In this document: in pieces, positions 36,525 through 45,644 of the stretch
Layout: each line of letters opens with the position of its first letter
How positions within the stretch are numbered: position 1 is the stretch's first letter
Assembly: GCF_004349245.1 (NCBI RefSeq)
Contig: NZ_SMLC01000009.1
Location: forward strand, 22,971-86,970
Reading direction: 5' to 3'
DNA length: 64,000 nucleotides
Source: Actinomadura sp. 6K520
Lineage (GTDB): Bacteria; Actinomycetota; Actinomycetes; Streptosporangiales; Streptosporangiaceae
Position numbers and translations under genes: made by a program
Notes under the pieces: generated by a model
Told to the model about the DNA's origin: nothing
What the model saw: only the letters and a program-made list of their open reading frames with translations
Database searches by the model: none

Positions 36525-38648
36525 GTGCAGTCTCCCGACGAACGGGACCGGTGGACCAACGAGCTGACGGGGAGGATAGCCGGCTCCAGCGTCCAGGCCC
36601 GGTCCATCGCCGGCGGGGTGCACATCACCGCGCCCGCCGCGCCGCAGCTTCCCTCCCCCGCCCAGCTGCCGCCACCCGGACTGTTCGCCAATCGGCACAG
36701 CGAGCTGCGGCAGCTGGGCGCGCTCGCGGAACAACCGGGGCTCGTGGTCCTCACCGGTCCCGGCGGCGTCGGCAAGACCACGCTGGCATTGCAATACCTG
36801 CACGGGATCAAGGAACGCTACGAAGGGCAGCTGTTCATCGACCTGCGCGGCTTCTCCGGAGCCGAGCCGCTCCCGCCCGACGAGCCGCTGGAGCGCTTCC
36901 TACGGGCCCTCGGCACGGCACCGGAGAGCATCCCGGCCCGCATCGACGAGCAGTCCGCGCTGTTCAGGTCCATGACCACCGGGCACCGCCTCGTCGTCAT
37001 GCTCGACAACGCCGTCTCTGCCGCGCAGGTCCGCCCGCTGCTGCCCGGCGCCGGAGCATCGCTGGTCTTGGTCACCTCGCGCCACCGGCTGACCGGGCTC
37101 GTGGTGGACGGCGCGCGGTTCCTGGACGTCGATCCGCTCGGCGAGCGGGGGGCGCTGGAACTGCTGGAGCACCTGATCGGAGCGGACCGGATCGGAGCCG
37201 AACGCGACCATGCCCGATCGCTGGTCGAGCTCTGCGGCACCCTGCCGCTGGCCGTCTGCGCGTCCGGCGCCCGGCTGGCCGCGCGGCGGCGCTGGCCGAT
37301 CGCCCGCGCGGTGGCCGAACTCAGCGACGAGGCGCGGCGGCTCTCCGCGTTGCGCACCGGTGAGGGCGACATCTCGGTGAGCGCCGTCTTCAACACCTCC
37401 TACCTGGCGCTCGACGAGGAGCACGCGACGGCGTACCGCCTGCTCGGCGTCCATCCGGGGCCCGATCTCTGCGTCGCCGCGGCGGCGGCCCTCATCGGGA
37501 CGGACGAGGAGCACGCCGCGGAACTCCTGGACGGCCTGGTGGACGCCAGCCTGCTTCTCGAAGTCCCCGGCGACCGGTACGCCTTCCACGATCTGGTCCG
37601 CCTGCACGCGCGGGCCGCGTCCCTCGCGGCGTCTCCGGTGCCCGACCGCGAGACCGCGTTCGCGCGGCTCGCCGGCTGGTATCTGACGACCGCCGTCGCC
37701 GCCGACCTCACCCTGATGCCGGGACGATGGCATCTCGGCGAACGGTACGCGGCGCCGCCAGGCGACCTGTTCGCGTCCCGCCCGGCCGCGCTGGAGTGGC
37801 TCGACCGGGAACGGCCGAACCTGGAGGCGGTCGCGCGGCAAGCACACGAGAACGGACTCCACGCCGTCACCTGGCAGCTCTCCGAGGCCATGTGGCCGCT
37901 GTTCCTGCAACGCAGGCACTACCCGTCATGGATCCGGATGTACGAGCTGGGGCTCGCCGCCGCCGAGTCCTCCGGCGATCTCAAGGCCCAGGCGCGGATG
38001 CTGGAGGGGCTCGGGATCATCCGCCTGAACCTCCAGGACCACGACACGGCGACCGGCCACTATGAGACCGCCCTCACCCTGGAGCGGCGGGCCGGCCACC
38101 GGCTCGGGGAGGCGTCGGCGCTCGAAGGACTCGGCGTGGTGGCGCTCGCCACCGGTGACCCGTCCCGAGCGACCGAGCTGTTCGGCCGGGCACGGGATGT
38201 GCACGCCGATCTCGGACGTCCGCGCGGGATCGCGCTGATGGATCGGCACATCGGCGAGGCGCTCAGCCTGACCGGCCGGCACACCGAGGCCGAGGAGACC
38301 CTGACCGGCGCGCTGGAGGTGTTCACGCACCTGGACGAGCCCTACCACCGGGCGCGGACGCTCACGTGCCTCGGCCAGGCCCGGCTGCGGGCCGGACGCC
38401 CGGACGAGGCCGCCGCCGCCCTCCGCGAGGCGCATGGCGTGGCACGTGAGATGGACGCACCGCACGTGGAGGCCGACACGCTGCGCGAGCTGGCCCGGGT
38501 CGCGCGGCACCGCGGCGACCCGGACGAGCGCCCGCTGCTGGAACGGGCGCTCGCCATCTACACCGAGCTGGGCTCGCCGCAGGCCGCGCGGGTCACAGCG
38601 CGACTCGCCGAACTCCCGGACGCGTCGCCCGGCGATCCCGGATCCTGA
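36525..38648 (+). CDS. NB-ARC/TPR protein lacking a SARP DNA-binding domain
   Basis: 707 residues, GTG 36525. The first 40 residues carry ELTGRIAGSSVQARSIAGGVH, the short VQAxxIxGGVH motif that many actinomycete signalling ATPases have at the N-terminus (written here in two parts: ELTGRIAGSS and VQARSIAGGVH). The NB-ARC ATPase follows: Walker A LTGPGGVGKTTLA (about 77-89), kinase-2 RLVVMLDNA, LVTSRHRLTGL, CGTLPLAV and a winged-helix end in YAFHDLVRLHAR. From about 460 to the end there are six or more TPR-like helical pairs. It lacks the OmpR/BTAD part of AfsR, so it is a STAND-class switch that must act through a partner, not directly on DNA. Confidence 0.8.
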   Translation: MQSPDERDRWTNELTGRIAGSSVQARSIAGGVHITAPAAPQLPSPAQLPPPGLFANRHSELRQLGALAEQPGLVVLTGPGGVGKTTLALQYLHGIKERYEGQLFIDLRGFSGAEPLPPDEPLERFLRALGTAPESIPARIDEQSALFRSMTTGHRLVVMLDNAVSAAQVRPLLPGAGASLVLVTSRHRLTGLVVDGARFLDVDPLGERGALELLEHLIGADRIGAERDHARSLVELCGTLPLAVCASGARLAARRRWPIARAVAELSDEARRLSALRTGEGDISVSAVFNTSYLALDEEHATAYRLLGVHPGPDLCVAAAAALIGTDEEHAAELLDGLVDASLLLEVPGDRYAFHDLVRLHARAASLAASPVPDRETAFARLAGWYLTTAVAADLTLMPGRWHLGERYAAPPGDLFASRPAALEWLDRERPNLEAVARQAHENGLHAVTWQLSEAMWPLFLQRRHYPSWIRMYELGLAAAESSGDLKAQARMLEGLGIIRLNLQDHDTATGHYETALTLERRAGHRLGEASALEGLGVVALATGDPSRATELFGRARDVHADLGRPRGIALMDRHIGEALSLTGRHTEAEETLTGALEVFTHLDEPYHRARTLTCLGQARLRAGRPDEAAAALREAHGVAREMDAPHVEADTLRELARVARHRGDPDERPLLERALAIYTELGSPQAARVTARLAELPDASPGDPGS

Positions 38649-39087
38649 CCATCGTGACCGTGTTCCCGCGGACGAGCGTGAGCCGGGCCGGCGCGTCCGG
38701 CGACCCGCCCGCCACCACCCAGGCATGGAGGGCGGACGCGTACAGGGCCGCGTCGCCGGCCGCGCACGCGCCGCCGAGGACCGGGTCGAGCCGCGCCTCC
38801 AGGCCGCCGGCCGCCACCAGGCAGCCCCGCCGGGTGACGGCCACCGCAACGAGGCAGCCCGGGTAGGCCGCCAGGAGCCGGGCCGGATCCCCGGCACGGC
38901 TGACGATCACGTCCGCGCACGCCAGCCAGGCCCGCGAGGCGCCCTCCGGCCCGGCGACGAGGTGCTCGTCGCAGGGCGGCGGGCCGGAGCCGCCGGAGGG
39001 CGAGCGCCGCAGCGTGAGCGTCCGCCCGCCGATGAGCACGCGCACCGGTCCCGGCAGGTCGTCCCAGACCCTTACCAGCGTGCCCAT
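38593..39087 (-). CDS. Hypothetical protein of the GT-B-like operon
   Basis: 164 residues from ATG 39087, which overlaps the stop of the preceding gene (TGATG). It was not recognised. There are two Cys-bearing stretches (PPPCDEHLV, AWLACADVIV) and a core AAYPGCLVAVAVTRRGCLVAAGG with DAALYASALHAWVVAGG, suggesting a small alpha/beta fold; no membrane helices. The 3' end overlaps the convergent NB-ARC gene by 56 bp. Position as third gene after two GT-B-like proteins suggests a shared function. Confidence 0.55.
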   Translation of the reverse strand: MGTLVRVWDDLPGPVRVLIGGRTLTLRRSPSGGSGPPPCDEHLVAGPEGASRAWLACADVIVSRAGDPARLLAAYPGCLVAVAVTRRGCLVAAGGLEARLDPVLGGACAAGDAALYASALHAWVVAGGSPDAPARLTLVRGNTVTMVRIRDRRATRPGVRRVAL

Positions 39088-40322
39088 CACGCCGCCCTCG
39101 GGAAGGCGGTGAGCGGGAGCGGGACGGGTTCGACGTCCGGCGGGCGGTCCCGGTCGCGCAGCCGCAGCAGCCGGTACATCTCCCCGCGGATGAGGTGGGC
39201 CGCCTCGCCCGGCCGGGAGCTGATGGCGTCCCGCATCGCGGCATGGACCCGTCCGGGGAAGGCGTGCGCCGCCTCCTCCAGTTGCGGGGCCAGCGGCCGG
39301 TCCCAGTCGACACGCGGCGCGAACGCGCCGAGCCCGGCGACATGGCTCCCGGGCGCCACGGCGTCCTCCGGGAAGGTGCCGAGCAGCACCGGCACCCCGA
39401 TCGCGGCGCCGTAGCATGTCACCGACCCGTGGTCGCCCAGCAGCACGTCGGCGGCGACCAGGCCGGCCCGCCAGCCCTCCTCCGGAGGGAACAGCCGGAC
39501 ACCGAGCCGACGGCATTCCGCGTTCCAGGCCAGCACCTGGCGCTTTCCGTGGAAGGACCACACGTTCGGGTGCAGCGCGGCGACTATCTGGTACCTGTCG
39601 CGCGATAGCGCGGACGCGACCCTCAGCAGCAGGTCGGGATAGCGGCCGAGCAACGAGTCCTCGTTCCAGGTGGAGCTGACGAACACGAGCCGCCTGCCGG
39701 GCCGCACACCGAGCTCGCGGCGGTAGAAGTTCCGATACGGCAGGCTCGCGACCAGCCGGTCCAGGCACGGGTCGCCGCCGGCGAAGGCCACCGGGCGCGC
39801 CTCCGGGCACTCGCGTCTGAGCATCTCCAGATGCCGGTCGTGCGCCAGGACGATCGACGACGGCACGACCCGCCCGCCGACGACGAGCCGCTCCCTGATC
39901 AGGCCGCTCACCGGACGCGCGGCCGTCGGCCCGGAGCCGCCGTACCGAGGGAGGAGTTTGCCGGGACCGATGCCGTGCGACACGGTCATGACCGGTCCGT
40001 GCAGCTTCTCCAGCATTCCGTGCCCCGCCGCCACGACGAGGTCCCACCTGGTGCTGATCGCCTGCCGCCAGGGCAGCACCAGCCCGCCGAGGTCCCGCAG
40101 ATGCGCGTCCAGGCCGCCGGTGTTGGCCGACGCCGGCGCGGCCGTGTACGCGACCGCGACCCGCAGGTCCGTCTCCAGCAGCGGCATCACGTCGGCGAGC
40201 CGGGTCGCCGCCGTCACGTGGTGCGCGACGGCGAGGACCGCCCGCCGCGCCCGCACCGTCGAGCCCTTCAGGGCGTCCAGGCCGAACGGGCCCGGCACCC
40301 ACGCGTCCACCGCAGCGTCCAT
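39087..40322 (-). CDS. GT-B / CDP-glycerol glycerophosphotransferase-like protein
   Basis: 411 residues, ATG 40322. The N-terminal Rossmann-like half has VLAVAHHVTAATRLADVMPL, RWDLVVAAGHGMLE and VSHGIGPGKLLPRYG. The C-terminal half has ASLPYRNFYRRELGV, LVFVSSTWNEDSLLG, VAALHPNVWSFHGK and LLGDHGSVTCYGAAIGVPVLL. HG near the centre and GDxGSVxxxGAxxGxPV near the end are the marks of GT-B enzymes of the CDP-glycerol glycerophosphotransferase type. It has no transmembrane helix. It is followed directly by the 164-residue protein and preceded 1 bp away by a diverged paralogue. The acceptor and donor are unknown. Confidence 0.6.
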   Translation of the reverse strand: MDAAVDAWVPGPFGLDALKGSTVRARRAVLAVAHHVTAATRLADVMPLLETDLRVAVAYTAAPASANTGGLDAHLRDLGGLVLPWRQAISTRWDLVVAAGHGMLEKLHGPVMTVSHGIGPGKLLPRYGGSGPTAARPVSGLIRERLVVGGRVVPSSIVLAHDRHLEMLRRECPEARPVAFAGGDPCLDRLVASLPYRNFYRRELGVRPGRRLVFVSSTWNEDSLLGRYPDLLLRVASALSRDRYQIVAALHPNVWSFHGKRQVLAWNAECRRLGVRLFPPEEGWRAGLVAADVLLGDHGSVTCYGAAIGVPVLLGTFPEDAVAPGSHVAGLGAFAPRVDWDRPLAPQLEEAAHAFPGRVHAAMRDAISSRPGEAAHLIRGEMYRLLRLRDRDRPPDVEPVPLPLTAFPRAA

Positions 40323-40323
40323 C

Positions 40324-41454
40324 TCAGCCTCCCTGGGGGACGGCGCAGAGCGGCTCCCCGTCCCGGCAGCCGATGCGGAAGGGCGGCGAGACCGGGTCCG
40401 CCACCGGGATCGTGGCGGGCTGCGGCAGCCGCAGCAGCCCGTACATCAGGCTGCGCATGTTGCGGTCGAACCGCCCGGGCTCGGACGTGATCCGCTCGAC
40501 GACCGGCCGGACCCGCTCCGGCCGCCACCGCGCCGCCGCCTCGGCCAGCTGGGAGCGGACGGGCCGGTGCGCCGCGAGCCGGACGGCGCAGAGGCGCAGC
40601 GCGTCTCCGGCCGGAGGGCCGGTGACGAGCACCGGGGCCCCGGTGAGCGTCCCTAACCTCGTCACCGGGCCCGGGGGCCCGAGGATCCAGTCCGCGGCGA
40701 CGAGGGCGGCGCGCCAGTCCGCTTCGGGCGGCATGAGTCCCAGGCCGTCCCGCAGCAAGCCGGCGAGGCCCGGCCCACCCGGGCAGCGGTCCGCGCCCGG
40801 CTCGGGAAGGGCGAGAACCTGGTACAGGTCGGGCGGCAGTTCGGCCAGCAGGCGCCGCACGACGTCCAGCGACCGGCAGCGGGTGCACGGGCCGGTTCCG
40901 GCCGCGGGCAGGGCCACCGCAACGAGCCCGCGCCCGGCAACGCCCAGTGCGCGCCTGTAGAAGTCGCGCAGCGGCAGGCTCGCGACCAAGCGGTCGTGGT
41001 CGGAGTCGCCGACCACGACCGCCCCGCCGGGCCGGGCGTCCGGTGGACGGTCCAGGTGGTGGGCGTAGGTGAACACCGTCGGCGCCGGCCGGTGTGCGAC
41101 CGCCGCCGGAATAGTGCCCGGCAGGGCGATGAGCGGCGCGCCCGGCGGACGCGGGGGGATCCGGTGGGCGGTGACGACCAGGCCGACATCACCGTCCGCG
41201 AGTTCGGACCAGCGCAGCGGTGCCGCGCCCGCGTCCCGGAGCATCACCTCCACGGCGGCCGAGGACGGCCCAGGCGCCGCCGCGAAGAGCACACGCAGCC
41301 GCGGGTCGGTCCCCGCGAGCCGCGCCACGTCCAGTGCGGGCTGCCCCGGTACGGGCGAGCCCACCACAACCAGCACAGTGCGCCGGTCCCCCAGCCGTCC
41401 CCACCAGCCGGGGTCGAACCCGCTCAGGGCCCGACGCCATACGAAGCCGGTCAT
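40324..41454 (-). CDS. Diverged GT-B-like paralogue
   Basis: 376 residues from ATG 41454; TTG 41463 is closer to AAGGAGG and may be the true start. It clearly parallels the next gene: DRLVASLPLRDFYRRALGV against DRLVASLPYRNFYRRELGV, and LGPPGPVTRLGTLTGAPVLV against LGDHGSVTCYGAAIGVPVLL. The key residues are changed, however. The HG motif is replaced by PGTIPAA, and GDHGSV by GPPGPV. It may therefore be a non-catalytic partner or pseudo-enzyme. The stop and the next start are 1 bp apart, so the pair is co-translated. The divergent 240-bp gap faces the SARP gene. Confidence 0.55.
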   Translation of the reverse strand: MTGFVWRRALSGFDPGWWGRLGDRRTVLVVVGSPVPGQPALDVARLAGTDPRLRVLFAAAPGPSSAAVEVMLRDAGAAPLRWSELADGDVGLVVTAHRIPPRPPGAPLIALPGTIPAAVAHRPAPTVFTYAHHLDRPPDARPGGAVVVGDSDHDRLVASLPLRDFYRRALGVAGRGLVAVALPAAGTGPCTRCRSLDVVRRLLAELPPDLYQVLALPEPGADRCPGGPGLAGLLRDGLGLMPPEADWRAALVAADWILGPPGPVTRLGTLTGAPVLVTGPPAGDALRLCAVRLAAHRPVRSQLAEAAARWRPERVRPVVERITSEPGRFDRNMRSLMYGLLRLPQPATIPVADPVSPPFRIGCRDGEPLCAVPQGG

Positions 41455-41694
41455 CCCCGTCAACGAACCTCCTTCAGCCTCGGATGCTCCCATCCGTTCC
41501 TCCGTCGCAGATCGAAATGACCTGCCCTCCGGATTCGAGTGTCGATCGACGACCTTGACGAAAACTTGCAATCGTCCTGACTCGGTAAGTAGTGGGGTTC
41601 CGGTGCGGCAACGTGAAACGCGGCCACACTCTGGCCATTCGGTACAAGCGATGCCAAAATCGGCACAGGAGGAGATTTCCACAAAGGGGAACCG

Positions 41695-44600
41695 GTGGAG
41701 TTCCGCGTCATAGGGCCCGTCGAGCTGTGGGTGAACGGCCGTCGGCGCGACCTCGGAACACCCAAGGAACGCTGCGTGCTGGCAGTCCTGCTCCTCAGCG
41801 TCCGGCAGCCGGTGCCCACCGAGACCATCATCCGCCGGGTATGGGACCGCGACCCGCCGGCCAAGGCCCGCCAGGGCCTGCAGGTATACGTTACGCGGCT
41901 GCGCCACAGGCTGGAGGACGCGGAAGGCGCCGCGCTCATCTCCCGGCAGGGGTCTTATTTGCTCGACGTCGACGATGAATCGGTCGACCTCTACCGGTTC
42001 CGCCGGCTGCGCGACCAGGCCCGGGCGATCGCCGAGAGCGGCGACGACGAATACGCCCTCGACCACCACCGGCAGGCCGCGGAGTTGTGCCGGGCCGAAC
42101 CTCTCGCCGACCTGTCCGGCGGCTGGGCCGAACGCACCCGGCACAATCTGGAGCAGGAACTTCTGTCCGCCGCGTTCGCGCGCATCGACCTGGAGTTGAA
42201 GCGCGGCAACCACGCCGACGTCCTCCGCGAGTTATCAGACATCACCGAACACCATCCGCTGGACGAGCGGCCCGTCGAACGGCTCATGAAGGCGCTCTAC
42301 CGCTGCGGGCGGCAGGCCGAGGCACTGGAGGTCTACCGGCGCGCACACGACCTTTTCGCGGCGGAACTCGGAACCGACCCCGGCCCGGGGCTGCGGCGGC
42401 TCCAGCAGCAGGTCCTGCAAGGCGACCCGGATCTGCTCCGCGTCCCTGGCACCCAGCTGAGCGTGGACCGGCGCCCGCAAACCCTGCCGCACCGCGCGCG
42501 GGTGTTCGTTGGCCGCGACGACGAGATACGGCAGCTCATGGACACGGTGCCGGGCATCACCAGCCCCCAGGCAGGTTCCGCCATGCCCGTCATAGCGATC
42601 GACGGCATGGCCGGGGTCGGGAAGTCGGCACTCGCCGTCCACCTGGCGCACCGGCTGGCCGAGCACTACCCCGACGGGACCATGTACCTGGAGCTGCACG
42701 CGCACGACGCCCGGCGGAGGCCCGTCGACCCGGCGGACGCGCTCGACACGCTGCTCCGCATGATCGGCGTTCCGGTGACGCGGGTGCCGCGGGCGCTGGA
42801 CGAGCGCGCCGCGCTGTGGCGGTCCGAGCTGGCGGGCGGCCGCGCGATCATCGTGCTGGACGACGCCGCCGGACGCGACCAGGTCGAGCCGCTGCTCCCG
42901 GCGTCCCCCGGCTGCCTGGTGATCGTGACGAGCCGCCGCCGGCTGACCGGGCTGCACGACGCCTGGCCGCTGTCGCTGGAGATCCTGCCCATCCGGGACG
43001 CGATGGCCCTGTTCAGCGGCATCGCGGGCGCCGGTCGCGCGGCGGCGGGCGCCGACGTCGCCGCGGTGGTGGAGCGCTGCGGGCGGCTGCCGCTCGCGGT
43101 GAGCATGGCGGCGAGCCGGCTGCGCCACCGGCGCGCCTGGGACACCCGCGACCTGCTGGCCCGGCTGACCGCCGACGACCGGCGGCTGGACGAGCTGCGC
43201 GACGAGGACCGCGAGATCACCACCGTGTTCGAGGACTCCTACCGCGCGCTCCCATCCCCGCTGCGGGACGCGTTCCGCGCGTTCGGCCTGCACCTCGGCC
43301 CCGACTTGACGGCCGACGCGGCGGCCGCGGCCCTGGCGTGCCCGGTGCGGGACGCCGAGCGGATCCTTGAGGACCTGCTCGACCGGCACCTGATCACCGA
43401 GCCTGCCCGGGGCCGCTACCGCTTCCACGACCTCGTGCGCGACTACGCCGACCGCCTCGCCCGTGAGAGTGACACCGAGGAGGAGCGGCGCCGGGCCGTC
43501 CACCGGATCCTGGACTTCTACCTCGCGGCCGCGGACCGCGCGGACCGGCGGCTGTTCCCGCACCGGCGGCCGGCGGGAGTCCGGATCATCCACCCCCCGC
43601 CGGGCCTGCCCCCGCTACCGGACGCTGCGGCCGCCGCCGAGTGGTTCACGGCCGAGCACGACTGCCTGCTGAACGCCGCCGCCGAGGCGGACCGGATCGG
43701 CTCTCCGGAACGCGTCGCCCGGTTCGCCCGCGTGCTCGCCGGGCACCTGGAGTCGCGCGGCCACTGGGAAGCGGCAACGCGGCTGCACACCCGCGCGGTC
43801 GAGGCGCTGCGGAATTCCGACGACCGGGCGGGCACCGCACGCGCACTGGCCGACCTCAGCCACATTCGTTTCCGCGGCGGTGAGTACGACGCGGCGATGG
43901 ACGATGCGGAAAAGGCACTGGCGATCTACCGATCCATCGGCGACCGCCGGGCGGAGGCGGATATTCTCGGGCACACAAGCCTTATCCATTGGCATCGGTC
44001 CCGCTTTTCCGCGGCGCTCGCGTGCTGCCGGGAAGCGCTCGACATCCGGCGCGCCCTGGGAGACCGGCACGGCGAGGCCAAGAGCCTCGACCACACCGCG
44101 ATCTTCCTGGAGTTCACCGGCCACTACCGCGAGGCCGAACGCCTCCGCCTGGACGCCCTCGCGATCTTCACCGAGATCGACGACCCGGACGGCCGGAGGA
44201 TGGCGCTCAACAACATGGGCGACCTGATGATTCGCATGGGCGACTTGGACAGGGCACTGGCGTACTACGAGCGGACCACCGGCCCGACCGGTCTCAACCG
44301 CCAGCACGAGGCGATCTCCCTCATCAACAGGGCCAACATCCAGCGCCGCACCGGCGCGGGCGAGACGGCACTGGCGAATTACCGCAAGGCCCTGGCCATA
44401 GCAGTGGAATTAGGCGATCGCCGCAACCAAGTGGAGACACTGATCGGCATCGGTGCCGTATTTCACAGTACCGGACGATACGCCGAGGCATTGGTCCATC
44501 ACGAACGTGCCCTGACCATTTCCCGGTCGATAGGCGAACGTTACGAGGAGGCACTCGCACTCCGCCACCTGGGCGAAACCCTTACCGCATCCGGTCGCTA

Positions 44601-44838
44601 CCCTGCCGCCGTCGACCATCTCCGCCAGGCCCGCGACCTCAGCACCGAGATCGGCCTCCCGTACGAGACGGCGACGGCCCTGCGGGACCTGGGCTCGGCA
44701 TTGCTGCACGTCCAGGGCAGTGATGCCGCCCGAGAGTGCTGGCAAGCTGCTGTGCGGATCTTCGACTCTCTCGGCCTCACGGAAGGTGAACTCCTCCGCG
44801 CCCGCCTACACGAAACCGAACAGAACACCGGAACGTGA
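41695..44838 (+). CDS. SARP/AfsR-type regulator: OmpR HTH, BTAD, NB-ARC, TPR
   Basis: 1047 residues, GTG 41695 after AAAGGGGA. Residues 1-95 are an OmpR-type winged helix (EFRVIGPVELWVNG, LGTPKERCVLAVLLLS, QVYVTRLRHRLEDAEG). Residues 100-245 are the BTAD domain (LYRFRRLRDQARAIAE, HHPLDERPVERLMKALYRCGRQAEALEVYRRA in parts). NB-ARC follows, with Walker A IDGMAGVGKSALA (about 301-313), IIVLDDAAG and VIVTSRRRLTGL. The C-terminal half holds about eight TPRs. It is the full AfsR architecture, which binds direct repeats at promoters, often of secondary metabolite genes. Its divergent neighbours, the GT-B-like operon, are the nearest candidates for control. Confidence 0.92.
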   Translation: MEFRVIGPVELWVNGRRRDLGTPKERCVLAVLLLSVRQPVPTETIIRRVWDRDPPAKARQGLQVYVTRLRHRLEDAEGAALISRQGSYLLDVDDESVDLYRFRRLRDQARAIAESGDDEYALDHHRQAAELCRAEPLADLSGGWAERTRHNLEQELLSAAFARIDLELKRGNHADVLRELSDITEHHPLDERPVERLMKALYRCGRQAEALEVYRRAHDLFAAELGTDPGPGLRRLQQQVLQGDPDLLRVPGTQLSVDRRPQTLPHRARVFVGRDDEIRQLMDTVPGITSPQAGSAMPVIAIDGMAGVGKSALAVHLAHRLAEHYPDGTMYLELHAHDARRRPVDPADALDTLLRMIGVPVTRVPRALDERAALWRSELAGGRAIIVLDDAAGRDQVEPLLPASPGCLVIVTSRRRLTGLHDAWPLSLEILPIRDAMALFSGIAGAGRAAAGADVAAVVERCGRLPLAVSMAASRLRHRRAWDTRDLLARLTADDRRLDELRDEDREITTVFEDSYRALPSPLRDAFRAFGLHLGPDLTADAAAAALACPVRDAERILEDLLDRHLITEPARGRYRFHDLVRDYADRLARESDTEEERRRAVHRILDFYLAAADRADRRLFPHRRPAGVRIIHPPPGLPPLPDAAAAAEWFTAEHDCLLNAAAEADRIGSPERVARFARVLAGHLESRGHWEAATRLHTRAVEALRNSDDRAGTARALADLSHIRFRGGEYDAAMDDAEKALAIYRSIGDRRAEADILGHTSLIHWHRSRFSAALACCREALDIRRALGDRHGEAKSLDHTAIFLEFTGHYREAERLRLDALAIFTEIDDPDGRRMALNNMGDLMIRMGDLDRALAYYERTTGPTGLNRQHEAISLINRANIQRRTGAGETALANYRKALAIAVELGDRRNQVETLIGIGAVFHSTGRYAEALVHHERALTISRSIGERYEEALALRHLGETLTASGRYPAAVDHLRQARDLSTEIGLPYETATALRDLGSALLHVQGSDAARECWQAAVRIFDSLGLTEGELLRARLHETEQNTGT

Positions 44839-45014
44839 GAATCTTTCTAGAGGCGCATTCTGTTTGCACCGCGGTTACCGGCATCGAGAAAGCGCTATCT
44901 TCGACCATCGGCGCCAACTACACAAAGAGCCCTTCCCTCGCCCATGCTCTTCGCTATGATCTACCGCCAGAAGCCGGGAGATACCTGGCCATCCTGATGA
45001 ATTGGGACATCTCA

Positions 45015-45158
45015 ATGAAGAGGTTGCTCCTTACGGCGGCCAGCGCGTTCGTGCTCTTGGTGGCACCGTGCGCCACACCGGCGAGCGCGGCCGGAACCGT
45101 CCATTTGACAGCGGGTCCGGGCGGCCACGTGCAGAAGACCCAGGTCCACATGACCTGA
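45015..45158 (+). CDS. Small exported peptide downstream of the SARP gene
   Basis: 47 residues from ATG 45015; ATG 44997 is an in-frame alternative adding six residues. KRLLLTAASAFVLLVAP is a hydrophobic export helix and ATPASAAG a likely cleavage site. The mature part is only about 20 residues, GTVHLTAGPGGHVQ plus KTQVHMT, basic, with two HV/VH patterns and no Cys. If the Cys before the site (VAPCA) were a lipobox it would be out of position, so plain secretion is favoured. A strong hairpin follows within 25 bp, which supports real expression. The function is unknown; a signal peptide or defence peptide is possible. Confidence 0.5.
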   Translation: MKRLLLTAASAFVLLVAPCATPASAAGTVHLTAGPGGHVQKTQVHMT

Positions 45159-45178
45159 GCCGCACCCGATCCCGCCAG

Positions 45179-45230
45179 AACCGGGGGCCGGGTTGGGACG
45201 GAACTCGCCGTACCATCCCGGCCCCCGGTT
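45179..45230. terminator. Long perfect hairpin terminator
   Basis: AACCGGGGGCCGGG (45179-45192) pairs without mismatch with CCCGGCCCCCGGTT (45217-45230). The 24-base loop can itself pair through GGGACGG and CCGT. It ends the SARP/peptide transcript and may also serve the convergent DUF397 unit. Confidence 0.85.
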
Positions 45231-45352
45231 TCCGGAGTTCGGTGTCCGCAGCGAGGTGAGACCCACCCGGCCTACCGCTCGCAGAGGCGTCGCATGTGCG
45301 GCGCCTCTGTTGCGTTGCCCAGCATGTCAGAACGCCTGGCAACACCTCAATG

Positions 45353-45625
45353 TCACTCCGCTGTCCGGTAACGCAACACGCCACACCTCTGCCCGAGGTA
45401 CGGCGTGTGACCGACTGATCGAAGGTCGTATGCACCTCGCTTGATCTCCACCAACATCGCTGCCCACGCATCCCTCTCCAAGGTGAGGACGCCGCCGTCT
45501 GGGTTCTTCGAGTCCCGCACGGCCTTCACCGGCCCCACTTGTGCGACTTCCACGCAATCCGACTGGGTGGGCTGGCTGTAGGAGCTCTTGCGCCATGCGG
45601 CACGTCCCATGTCTGCGCTCTTCAC
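45353..45625 (-). CDS. DUF397 protein with C-terminal extension
   Basis: 90 residues from GTG 45625 (GAGAGGG upstream); ATG 45610 is an alternative. The family core is WRKSSYSQPTQSDCVEVAQ, VKAVRDSKNPDGGVLTL and WAAMLVEIKRGAYDL. About 20 extra residues (SVGHTPYLGQRCGVLRYRT) follow where most DUF397 proteins stop. DUF397 proteins pair with WhiJ-type HTH proteins and influence development and antibiotic production in Streptomyces. It lies 19 bp after the HTH gene, in the same operon. Confidence 0.85.
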   Translation of the reverse strand: MKSADMGRAAWRKSSYSQPTQSDCVEVAQVGPVKAVRDSKNPDGGVLTLERDAWAAMLVEIKRGAYDLRSVGHTPYLGQRCGVLRYRTAE

Positions 45626-45644
45626 CTGGGCCCTCTCATAGCGG

